DNA of 13,869 bases from Larix sibirica. Its lineage: Eukaryota; Streptophyta; Pinopsida; Pinales; Pinaceae. The notes beneath the pieces were generated by a model, which did not search any database, was not told the origin of the DNA, and saw only the letters and a program-made list of their open reading frames with translations. Below are positions 1 to 8,459 of the stretch, piece after piece (the first letter of the stretch is position 1; the number at the start of each line of letters is the position of its first letter). Location of the stretch: positions 38,228 through 52,096 of the forward strand of contig NWUY0300027046.1 of NCBI GenBank assembly GCA_004151065.3, read 5' to 3'. Both the position numbers and the translations under genes were made by a program.

Positions 1-19
1 ATTATGATATATTTCTATG

Positions 20-20
<1 letters not shown>

Positions 21-59
<39 letters not shown>

Positions 60-60
60 A
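21..60. repeat. AAT/ATT microsatellite palindrome
   Basis: Seven AAT-type triplets run straight into ATT-type triplets, with the switch at 40/41. The arms 22-40 and 41-59 are exact reverse complements, giving a 38-nt perfect palindrome that could extrude as a cruciform or hairpin. This is read directly from the bases. The repeat is probably polymorphic in length. Confidence 0.9.
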
Positions 61-648
61 TGTTAATGTTTGCTTAGATTTGTTAGTGCTATTTTCCAAA
101 TAACATAGCTAATTATGTAGTTGTCACAGTTAAAAAATATTTCTTTGAAGTTGTAATTTTACATAGATCGGTTCTTATTTGATGTCCTTCATAAATGTTG
201 GGCATCTTCATGTTGTTATAAATAGAGGGATTCCTCTTGTATTTTTACTTGACAGTTCTAATAGATATCCCCCTCTCTAGAAGGATTTCTGGTATTGTAG
301 AGAAGGTGCTTAATGGCTAGTTTATGGCTGATTTGATATGTACTAGTAGTCATGTAATTTATTCCAATTGTCATCTCCACTCAAACCTAGGTTGTGGCCT
401 TATTGAAGATATGTAGTTGCAATCACACTTAGATCGCATTTGATTCGGCATACCCCTTTAAAATAGATCAAAGGAAAGGTAAATCAACACGAATTGTAAT
501 GTTTGGAATACCTAGTCAATAGTTTGAATTCTACCAAAAAATCTAAAGATTATGTTTTCTCACACATATGTATATTGGATTGTGTCCTGTGTGATTTTGT
601 ATGTTATGTCGATCTTGATTAGATCCCATTGTAGTGCTCCTTCTGCAT
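61..648. other. AT-rich stretch, no gene recognised
   Basis: Only short open frames occur here and none resembles a known protein. The one notable site is the TATA-like element at 217-224. The sequence may be flank or decayed LTR-element DNA, but I cannot assign it. Confidence 0.5.
217..224 (+). promoter_or_regulatory. TATA-box-like TATAAATA
   Basis: The bases TATAAATA are followed by GAGGG, which resembles plant core promoters and the U3/R part of LTRs. No gene or defined LTR follows, so function is a guess and chance occurrence in AT-rich DNA is quite possible. Confidence 0.25.
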
Positions 649-1307
649 GTCTCCAATATTCAGTGTACACTCAACAAATTATTAATGCCTCAAAACATGT
701 CACAAGTCTGTATTGCTTACAATTTGTGTTGATGTTGATCACATTTTTTTAATAGATATGTGTGTGTGGAAAACTCCTTTGATGCAACATGCCTTATACT
801 TTAGTTTGCAACGATGTGCAATTTCTCTCCTCAAACAAATCATGCTCTTATTATCCATGGAACCTCTCTCATCGAGCAAATCATGCCTTCATTATCTAGT
901 AGAGAGTTGTTGATTTTCTTTTACATCCTACCTCATTGTTTTTATAAATCCATGGATGCTCTTCCATAAGCATATTGTGGTGGTCTTGTTCTCTCAAATC
1001 CATTATTGCCTCTCTCTCTCAAATCAAGGGGCTCATGGTTCAATGTTGAATTTTCTTTTTCTTTTAGTGTTAGCCTCACAATCTTAAAATTATATAGTCT
1101 TAGTATTTTCCTAGATTAAATGCTTTTAAAAATCAAATTATTCTAGCTTATTATAAGAAGAAAATCTAGTTTCTATGTAAATGACATCTATCATACTCAT
1201 GTGATTGGTTTTTCTCCTAGCATTTAGTTTAGAAATGATCCATATAAACTAGTTCTTTCTCAAAGTGAGGTTAAGTTGGTTTTGAGTCCTCACTTTTCTT
1301 TGTAACT
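649..1307 (+). repeat. Direct repeat, copy 1 (ends at the N)
   Basis: This segment matches 1309-1967 base for base at a fixed offset of 660. By hand I count about 33 substitutions (around 5 %) and no indel. It contains the first ~400 bp of the copia LTR (from 908) plus about 260 bp upstream of it. It stops at the N, so the last ~44 bp of the LTR seen in copy 2, with the AATAAA and the CA end, are missing. Short open frames at 552-752 and 713-913 lie in this DNA but look like chance. Confidence 0.93.
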
Positions 1308-1308
1308 N
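1308..1308. other. Single ambiguous base at the repeat junction
   Basis: An N sits exactly between the two copies of the 658-bp repeat: copy 1 ends immediately before it and copy 2 begins immediately after it. This is what a scaffolder leaves when two contigs with diverged overlapping ends are abutted. Confidence 0.9.
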
Positions 1309-1602
1309 GTCTCCAATATTCAGTGTACACTCAACAAATTATCAATGCCTCAAAACATGTCACAAGTCTGTATTGCTTACAATTTGTGTTTATGTTGATC
1401 ACATTTTTTTAATAGATATGTGTGTGTGGAAAAATCCTTTGATGCAACATGCATTATACTTTAGGTTGTAACGACGTGCAATTTCTCTCATCGAACAAAT
1501 CATGTTCTTATTATCCATGAAACCTCTCTCATCAAGCAGATCATGCCTTCATTATCTAGTAGAGAATTGTTGATTTTCTTTTACATCCTACCTCATTGTT
1601 TT

Positions 1603-1609
1603 TATAAAT
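1603..1609 (+). promoter_or_regulatory. LTR TATA-like box
   Basis: TATAAAT lies about 35 bp into the proposed LTR and about 370 bp before AATAAA. The same seven bases are kept in the diverged first copy at 943-949. The position is somewhat early for a U3 promoter, so it is a weak call. Confidence 0.35.
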
Positions 1610-1921
1610 CCATGGGTGCTCCTCCATAAGCATATTGTGGTGGTCTAGTTCTCTCAAATCCATTATTACCTCTCTCTCTCAAATCAAGGGGCTCATGGTT
1701 CAATGCTATATTTTCTTTTTCCTTTGGTGTTAGCCTCATAATCCTAAAGTTCTATAGTCTTAGTATTTTCCTAGATTAAATGCTTTTAAAAATCAAATTA
1801 TTCTAGCTCATTATGAGAAGAAAATCTAGTTTCTATGTAAATGACACCTATCATACTCATGTGATTGGTTGTTCTCCTAGAATTTAGTTTATAAATGATC
1901 CATATAAACTAGTTCTTTCTC

Positions 1922-1956
1922 AAAGTGAGGTTAAGTTGGTTTTGAGTCCTCACTTT
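1922..1956 (+). terminator. LTR hairpin upstream of the poly(A) signal
   Basis: AAAGTGAGG (1922-1930) and CCTCACTTT (1948-1956) form a perfect 9-bp stem with a 17-nt loop. It lies 25 bp before AATAAA. The first repeat copy keeps both arms unchanged (1262-1270 and 1288-1296), while other parts of the repeat have about 5 % substitutions. A role in 3'-end formation is only an inference. Confidence 0.4.
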
Positions 1957-1980
1957 TCTTTGTAACTCTTTTTCCGTATT

Positions 1981-1986
1981 AATAAA
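1981..1986 (+). promoter_or_regulatory. LTR polyadenylation signal AATAAA
   Basis: A canonical AATAAA lies 25 bp before the LTR end, in the usual place near the R/U5 border of plant LTRs. The motif is common in AT-rich DNA, but the position supports it. Confidence 0.5.
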
Positions 1987-2011
1987 ATTGTGTCAAAATA
2001 CACTTCAAACA

Positions 2012-2024
2012 TGGTATCAGAGCC
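2012..2024 (+). other. Primer-binding site for initiator-Met tRNA
   Basis: TGGTATCAGAGCC is exactly complementary to the 3' end of plant initiator tRNA-Met (...GGCTCUGAUACCA). It directly follows the CA end of the LTR. This is the standard primer-binding site of plant Ty1/copia elements, and of some gypsy elements. The 13-base exact match next to an LTR end makes it the firmest mark of a retrotransposon in the left half of the window. Confidence 0.92.
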
Positions 2025-4030
2025 ATGGTGAAATGTTGATGGAAGGATTGGTAATGGATTAAGGAAGCATGTCTCCAAAACCTCAATAGAGATCTTTCCC
2101 AATTCAATGACAATAGTTTTTCAAGTAATTACGCTATCAATTAAATAAAGAAAAGGTTATTGTGATTACAACAAATATTTTTTAAAATTTTGATCGCTTT
2201 TTTATCATGACTTTTAAGATGTAATCTTGTAAATCTACAATTTCAAGGTGGTAGATTCGATTAAAAGCAGTTGTTTCTTTTTAAAATCTATGAGATTTGA
2301 GTAGATAATAGTATAAAATTTCTTTATTTGTTAAGATACCATAGATCTACTATTGTTTTCAATTTATTGAAGGGATCGCATTTCTAAAATCTAGCAATTT
2401 GTTTGAGCCATACAAGTGCCATTTTTTTGTTTTTTAATCTAGTTTATATCATCTATTACATATCAATTTTTTTGGATCTAGTTTTGGAACTAGTATTTTG
2501 GATATCTATTCATTGTTGGTATAAATCAAATGATCTAAATAGAAACACCAATCACCTTGATTTGAGCCAAGTGCACTAGAAGATCTAAAATCAGCGATTG
2601 CATGAACTATTGACTATACAATCAAATCATTTTTTTGGTGGGAACATATTCTCCCGAGCGAGATCTTTCTTCCTTAAATTAGTCGAATTTCTCCCAAATT
2701 ATAAAGTTGAGAGATGCTTAGAACATTTTGCAACGAAAAATAACTAAGTGATCTCTAACATAGTGTGTTGACGGTGGTCTGCACTTTTCAACTACAAAGA
2801 CATTTTTCAATTGGCATGAAGATCTGTTCTAAAACAAATGTGATCTAAAAATAACTTTTGATATTATACTCCAACATATCACAAATCACTGCATCCACAC
2901 GATCTTGTGCAAAAATACACCACATACCGATTCATCAAGAGACAGCCAGCTTTGACAATTCATTGTTCAAGAGAATGATGGTTCATAGAATCAAAACTCA
3001 GAGAACAATGATAACCTTGAGCCCACTTACAATTCCATCTACACGCCAAATACTAGAGGTCGCTCTAAAAGAAAATCATATGCCACAAATGAAGGATGTA
3101 CAAGCTAGATGAATGGTTTCCACAATCTTGATACCAGCTACCTAAGACACCTTCATTCGTAAATATCCATGTAGGTCGATTTTTTTACATCCTTGACTCC
3201 TTGCAGATCTAATGAGGTGCCTTGTTTAGAACATGATTTACTCTCTCAAATATGTCAATACAAGGTGTTACATTACATCTACAAGTCCAAGTGAGCTAGT
3301 GCAACCACAACAATATTGATTTTTGGTGCCTCCACATAGGATCAATTTTGGGTGCAATTTTAAGTCTTCAACAGTCAACAAGGACATATTCACCAAAGAA
3401 GACATGTCATTTGTGCATATCCAGCAACAACATGTGTCAGTTAATTGCTCCCCTATAATTGAATTTGGTATACAATTAAGGTTCTTTATCAAATATCGAT
3501 TCATTGCTTATATCAACATTGTCTTACCCTTCTCTCTCTATATATAATAAAAACTAACAAATTATGTAACATTTTTTATTTTTTATATAGAAGTTGATTA
3601 AATTGATTTTTTTTTCTAATTTTGAACTTGATGTTATGATCAAATGGAGGAAATTATTTTAACTTAAACACTTGAATTTAGATAAGAGGGGATTTTGAAA
3701 CANGATGTAGGATGAAATTAGAAAAATATGGTATATTTTGGAGTGAGAAAAGGAGGAAAGGTGTGTTGGCCACAAAAACAAACAGTTTCCAAAACCTCTA
3801 GAGTGCCTAGCTTTTACCTTATTTACTGAAAAGAAGAAAAAGAAGTGCAAAAGAATGAAAGGAACCTTTGGGACTTAGAAAATGTAGAAAATCATCAAGG
3901 ATGGTCAAGAATATCCTCATGTGGATAAGGATGGAAAGCGGTGGACCAAGGAAGTCAATAAGTGAACAAAAACATAGTAAAACTACCTAGGAAAGTAATA
4001 AAAAGTGAAATAAATTATATCCTAAGTATT
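2025..4030. other. Interior/flank of the LTR element, no domains seen
   Basis: Downstream of the primer-binding site a copia element should show gag, protease, integrase and RT. I found none of their motifs in any frame. The longest open frames are short (84 codons at 2858-3112; 78 and 74 codons on opposite strands near 3270-3550) and match nothing I know. A TATA-like run is at 3538-3547 and a second single N is at 3703. The element is either internally decayed, replaced by other DNA, or a non-autonomous type. Confidence 0.5.
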
Positions 4031-4032
4031 AA

Positions 4033-4484
4033 GTGGGTTTTAATGCTCTAACAACAGGATATGCAGGAGAAGCGGTTGGTGGGACCACCCCTATACGAGG
4101 GGCTACTCTAAAGGATCATTTTGTTTTGGTTCTAGCCGAACTGGAGAGACGAATATCAGTTTTGACAATGGGTGTGGATGATCATCCACTGGCTGATCTT
4201 TATGACAAGATTCTCACCCAGGTGGTAGGGCTACTAGTGGAGTGCGGGCCTGGATGGTGCCAGGTGATGCACAGGGCTGTAGTGGGGGGTAATTTGGAGT
4301 AGGTGGCATATGGATGATAGGATCCTCCTCTAGTATGACTAGTTCTAGCTCCAGGTCTGGTGCCAGTACCAGCTCCAACAGTAGCGCCAATGAAAGAAGT
4401 GCATTGTTTCACTATTTTGGGATCTCACATTGTACTACCAGGAGAGCTTCTCTAAGTTTAGGGAATGTTTGTATTTTTGTATAA
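4033..4484 (+). pseudogene. Coding fossil, unknown family, Ser-rich C-terminus
   Basis: I do not recognise this protein. An open frame without an ATG near its start (a stop lies just upstream, the first possible start is GTG at 4033) runs to a stop at 4300-4302. It encodes a soluble-looking segment with charged helical stretches (KDHFVLVLAELERRISVL, then GVDDHPLADLYDKIL). In the neighbouring frame, from about 4293 to a TAA at 4482-4484, the coding character continues as a Ser/Thr/Asn-rich tail (GSSSSMTSSSSRSGAS and onward) followed by FHYFGISHC. A single one-base change near the G-run at 4284-4289 or just after it would join the two frames. Local GC content is clearly above the flanks. It could be a tail of an LTR-element ORF or a captured host exon; both are guesses. 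Confidence 0.45.
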
Positions 4485-4578
4485 GTCCAGGAGCCCCATT
4501 TTGTATACGTTATTGGCATGGAATATGGGAGGAATTTTTGTATGTACCCACATAAGGATTATGATTTTTTGTATATAT
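4473..4578 (+). promoter_or_regulatory. Cluster of TTTGTA plant poly(A)-type elements
   Basis: Four T-rich TTTGTAT motifs occur at 4473-4482, 4499-4507, 4535-4546 and 4565-4578, about 26-36 bp apart. They begin at the end of the coding fossil. TTTGTA is a known far-upstream element of plant polyadenylation. The placement fits a 3' untranslated region of whatever gene 4033-4484 came from, but no clear AATAAA follows. Confidence 0.35.
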
Positions 4579-4599
4579 GACCCATGAGGCCCATGATGT

Positions 4600-5485
4600 A
4601 CCATTTTGGTGTCATTCTTGATCTCATCTATGTGTTTGATGTATACATGTGTGATGGTTTATCAGTTATGATATTTGATATATGCTTTTATGTTGATGTG
4701 TAGTTGTAGGTACTAACACATAGTGTTAGATGGTAAAATAATATTTACTAGACATGCTTGCAGGATCAAATTGACTATTGATGTAGCAGGTGCCAATCAA
4801 GAACCTAATTAGTGATGTGATAGGAAAATGCATTGGATTTCCTAGGGACGTGAGTCAATGTGATGGTTTCATAGTATCAAACCAAGAGGCACACTCTCAA
4901 AAAATTGCGAAAGAGGAGTGGATTGAGGACACAAAAAACATTGTTTATCTACAATATGATAAGTTGGGAATCTAGATGGACATGAAGGTGATGTATGCCA
5001 ATGTGAATGGAATTGTTTAATATCCCAATCACTACATCATACTCTGCTTGGTTATTAGTGACTGCCCCCTAGCAGACTCCACTTGATTTGTATAAAGTTC
5101 AATTTGGTGTATAAAATGGCCCAAGTGGCTTATGCCAGATTCTTTGACCATTGGCTCACACTATTGGCAAAGCCGATGAAGTAACCTCAAGGTGAGGTCA
5201 TCTACATGGAAAATATCATTTGGTCATGTTCAATCATTGATATTAAAAACATGTAAAAGTAAAATAAAATGCTACATTGTTATTAGAGCATTATTAAAAC
5301 TAGGACCATAGTCTCATGATGATAATTTAATTAGTACTGGTTCAAGAAAAGGTTAATGATGTTATCCAAGGTTCTTAGGAAATTAATGGATGATTCCACT
5401 ATCTAGGTGCCCAATTTTTGTCAAATAGTGGTTAAGGTGCCCTCATTTATGGCCACCACCCTCATTTATTACCACTACTCACCTA
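4600..5485. other. Non-coding, nothing recognised
   Basis: The longest open frame is 61 codons at 4790-4975. It lacks recognisable motifs and is followed by a frame full of stops. Integrase or RNase H remains were looked for on the minus strand, because the gypsy element to the right would continue this way, and none were seen. Confidence 0.45.
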
Positions 5486-5569
5486 AGGCGCACCCTTATC
5501 CCCTGATTTATGGATCTGAGTTTGAGTTGAGGCAGACCCTTATCCCCTGATTTATGGATCTGAGTTTGA
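5486..5569 (+). repeat. Tandem duplication, 44-bp unit
   Basis: A 40-nt segment at 5486-5525 is repeated at 5530-5569 with two mismatches near its start (GC against AG). The last 34 nt (5492-5525 and 5536-5569) are identical. This suggests a recent local duplication by slippage or unequal exchange. Confidence 0.9.
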
Positions 5570-6029
5570 CTTATGGTGCCCATGCACTAAATGTGGACAT
5601 TTTTCCTCCTCCTTGATAGTTTTGGCCTATCCTTGGCCACCTATAGTCCACCAAATTCTACACCACTCATGTGATACCATCATTAATTTCCTCTCATGAC
5701 ATCCCAACGCTCATATTAGGAATTCGTGATAGTTTGAGGTGATTTGGGAGACTATTGGTCAACCTAGGGGGGATTGAGGTCCAATATAAGCTAGCCACTT
5801 GTAGCTCATTCTGATGCCTCCAAAGGCTCACAATTTTTCCCAAATGTAATATAATGATGTTCACAACTCATTTCTAGGTTGGACAGTAATAGAATTACCA
5901 ACTATTTGCATCATTTTTTGTTTATATTGTGCTTCTTTCACACTGTTTTCATGCATATTTACCCAAATTCTTGATTTGTGAGGAATTATTTAGCTAGTAG
6001 ATCCTTTTGTGATTATAATTTACGAGTCT
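5570..6029. other. Non-coding flank at the gypsy 3' break
   Basis: No frame on either strand shows recognisable protein beyond about 6030. Weak RNase H-like remnants may reach about 5985 on the minus strand. The remainder holds no feature I can name. Confidence 0.45.
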
Positions 6030-6424
6030 AACTCATGTAATATATGACATTCTCTTGGAGAGAACTATTTTCCTGGACTAGAATTCCTGCAATGGCATGA
6101 TCGGATTCCAAAACATAAAGGATGAAATCCTTCATGAAATATGGTGGTGAGATCAAGGGAGCAGCAGTTAGGGATTATTTCAAAGCATCAAAGTCAGCTT
6201 GTTCTTACTTGTCCCAAACAAAGGGAACATTGGTTCAGAGCAAGCGTAATAAACAATGAACCTTCGTGGTGTAATCTAGAAGGAATCGATGGAGAAAATT
6301 GGCCTCGCCCCAAAGTCTTTGCATCTAGAAAAAGGTGCAAGTGGATGGAAGGTAAAGGATGGCTTAAACCTTCAATGGATCCATTGTGATACCTTTCATG
6401 GAGATAATGAACCCTAGCAATTGA
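6030..6424 (-). pseudogene. RT C-terminus and start of RNase H, truncated
   Basis: In the shifted frame the RT end reads LLGFIISMKGITMDPLKV, then a connection segment (GEANFLHRFLLDYTTKVH, then VPFVWDK). The RNase H-like start follows (LISPPYFMKDFILYVLES, then AIAGILVQENSS and NVIYYMS). The first RNase H catalytic Asp, normally just after the ILY strand, is absent. In Tat-lineage elements this domain is often degenerate and an archaeal-type RNase H takes over, but that second domain is not seen here. Several stops interrupt the frame. Similarity ends near 6030; the remaining RNase H and integrase are missing. Confidence 0.8.
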
Positions 6425-7637
6425 CGGCAGGGACACAAAACACACACTTGAGGGGTTTCAGATGAATGTTGTATTTTTGACATTGTAGGGAGACTTGTCG
6501 GAGGTCTTCCAGATGATGAGATCGTTTGTTGGATCGAGCTATGAGGTCGTCCAAGTAGACCATGATAATCTTGACCAAGTCATGAAAATAGAAAGTCACG
6601 GCCTGCTAAAAGGTGGCTCAGGTGTTTTTAAGGCCAAATGGAATAACTCGATATGCAAAGGTTCTCCAAGGGGTAGTAAATGTGGTCTTGTATTGATCCT
6701 CTTTACGGATATGAATATGATTTTAACCAAAGAAACCGTCCATGAAGGAAAGAACCTTGTGGCCAGTGCATGTGTCAATGAGCTGATCAATAAAGTGTGT
6801 CGGAAAGTTGTTCTTGTGACACATCATATTCAAATCTTTAAATTTGGTACAAACACAAATGGTGCCTTGGTTTTTATTAACAGGTACAAGTTTGTACACC
6901 CAATTGGTATACGTCATTGGGTAGATGAACCCAACTTGGCGCAATTTTTCAATTTCATCCTTTACCGCTAGCATTTTGGATGGATGAATGAGTCGTTTCT
7001 TTTCACGGACAGGCATAATGTCAGTCCAAGTGTCAATGCGATGTTCAACGATGGAAGGATTGAGGCTAGAAATTTTTGTATATGACTAGGTGAAAACATC
7101 GCAAAACTCTTGGAAGAGTTTCTTGTAGGAAGTGACATCTTTAGGGGAGTAGGAGGCACCTAACGTGATATTTTCAACAACGTCAGGCTTGACAGAAATA
7201 TCCACATGTATAATCAGTGAGATGTTGGCCATGTTAACTTCCTCGAAGGCGTCTGGGGAATGGATAGGATTCTTGAACCAATCAACGTTGCTATGAAGAA
7301 ACTATTTCTACTCAACCAAGAACTGATCGGCTATAGATGTGGTAGGTTCCTCGAGAATAAAATATGCATGATGAAGCATATCATCCCAAGGGAATTTTGG
7401 CTCTGTTAACGCTTCGAGTATCTCTTCGTCATTTCGAAAGAATTGGGTAGAAATATAAAAGTGATAAGTTGGAGTTGACGACATGGAAATTGGTTCCATG
7501 GTTGATATAACAGAAATGGTGTTTGTCTCGGTCGAAGAAGACATCGGGGGGTCGATTTCTTCAACAACGGTGATCTGAGATTCCAAGGATAGCTTGAAAA
7601 AGTCATCCAACACAGAACAATATTTTGGTAAATTGGG
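6425..7637 (-). pseudogene. Ty3/gypsy reverse transcriptase, broken but alignable
   Basis: RT would copy the element RNA into DNA in the cytoplasmic particle. One frame runs the whole way. A spacer (SVLDDFFKL, later PWDDMLHHAYF) leads into the pre-RT block (LFQEFCDVF, then SLNPSIVEHRIDTWTD) and the RT core (EIEKLRQVGFIYP, LVPVNKNQGTI). Catalytic Asp 1 is in FMDGF (Asp codon 6740-6738), and Asp 2 and 3 are in YLDD (6557-6546), followed by KYNIHLKPLKCVFCV. All three metal-binding Asp are kept, while the usual VCVDF block is VCTKF. Stops at 7310-7308, 7304-7302, 7088-7086, 6725-6723, 6620-6618 and 6608-6606 abolish function. A frameshift near 6425 moves the reading into the next frame. The 158-codon frame on the opposite strand (6495-6971) is a shadow. 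Confidence 0.93.
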
Positions 7638-7679
7638 GCAATGGTGGGAATAATGACCGTAGAGGCCAGAGATGACACA
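7638..7679 (-). other. Second, damaged CCHC zinc knuckle between linker and RT
   Basis: The frame reads CVISGLYGHYSHHCPNLPKY. The spacing C-X2-[C]-X4-H-X4-C is exact, with Cys at 7679, His at 7655 and Cys at 7640, but the second Cys is Ser (TCT, 7670-7668). One base change from TGT would give this. The HY-S/T-HHCP-N/H-L core closely resembles the gag knuckle at 9468-9509. A knuckle after the protease is unusual for gypsy elements. Confidence 0.7.
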
Positions 7680-7682
7680 TGA

Positions 7683-8459
7683 ATGATTTGTACGTAAATA
7701 TTTGTTACGTGACTAAGGAGGGGTTGGAAATTTAACTACCACGATATTCTTGCCATCATCCAACATCTATATGTGAGTGCAAATGATGGGAAATTGCGGA
7801 CAATTTTGGGTAGTGCTACCTAAGACATCACACAAAGTGTAAGGCGAAGGTGCTCGAGCTGAGGTAGTAGGAGGAAAATTCATGACGTTGTTCATAGTTG
7901 TCGGGGTAGTTGTCTTTGCAGTATTTCCCCCAGTTTTCTTGACCGGACTAGGGGCGAGGTTGGATGGTGTCATTGCGGAAACGCGAGGAGGCGGATGATT
8001 GGAGGAATCAATTGGTTGGACCGGTTTTAGCATGAATTGTGGGGTCGGGGTGGGATTTTGTGCAGGTAAGTACCTGACGGGAAGCCCTAATGTCAATCCA
8101 GGGAGGTTCAACATTGCCATCATGGGCATGTTGATTACTCCTAATGGTGGGAACAAGAAGGGGATTGTGTGTATCAGGGTGGCTCCCACATTGTTGGGTA
8201 CGGGTGGTGGTTGAGATTGGGATTTTCGTTGAGGTTGCGGTTGGGGTGTTGGCTGAGAGGTGGGTTTTGAATCAAGGATTGATTTGCTCAAACAAATGGT
8301 CAAAAAGTATGATATTTCAACAGTTGAAGGGGCCAGGGGAAAGGCCATAAATATGGTGGTCATTGGATCATCACAATAAATACCTAGACCCGTGACAAAA
8401 ATCGATGGGATAGACACACTCAAGGTAGATTTCTCAACCATGGGAAGGATATTTTATAG
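7683..8459 (-). pseudogene. Protease-RT linker, Pro/Gln-rich
   Basis: About 225 codons stay open (8441-7767) between protease and the next domain. The start reads VTGLGIYCDDPMTT. The middle is low complexity, with alternating Pro-Gln and Ser-Gln dipeptides at about 8264-8199, and the rest is rich in Pro, Thr, Ser and Asn. It ends at a TAG (7769-7767), followed by another at about 7709-7707. No enzyme motif is visible; it is probably a flexible spacer kept in the same frame as protease and RT. Ogre elements carry an intron in this part of the genome, but I saw no convincing splice pair. Confidence 0.65.

Larger units (their letters stand above)
1309..1967 (+). repeat. Direct repeat, copy 2
   Basis: This is the second copy of the segment at 649-1307, co-linear without gaps. 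Unlike copy 1 it continues smoothly into the end of the copia LTR and its primer-binding site. The 1569-1960 portion belongs to the LTR. Confidence 0.93.
1568..2011 (+). mobile_element. Ty1/copia-type LTR (probable 5' LTR)
   Basis: The 3' boundary is firm: the sequence ends in AAACA at 2011 and is followed at once by a primer-binding site. The 5' boundary at TGTTGA (1568) is inferred from the TG...CA rule and the short inverted ends (TGTT/AACA), giving 444 bp. Inside are a TATA-like TATAAAT (1603-1609), a 9-bp hairpin (1922-1956) and AATAAA (1981-1986), in the order expected for U3, R and U5. No partner LTR or target-site duplication could be identified, so the 5' end may be wrong by some tens or hundreds of bases. 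Confidence 0.72.

Noticed and set aside
3268-3547. Opposed open frames with several Cys residues on the minus strand (DTCCCWICTND)
   Set aside because: The Cys spacing fits no zinc-binding pattern and both strands are open for similar short lengths, which looks like chance.
6495-6971. A 158-codon plus-strand open frame, the longest ATG frame on that strand
   Set aside because: It lies exactly opposite the RT core, which is clearly the coding strand (FMDGF and YLDD on the minus strand). The plus-strand product has no recognisable motif.
7999-8350. Two overlapping Gly/Val-rich plus-strand open frames
   Set aside because: They are antisense shadows of the Pro/Gln-rich protease-RT linker; Gly and Val codons are the complement of Pro and Thr or Asn codons.
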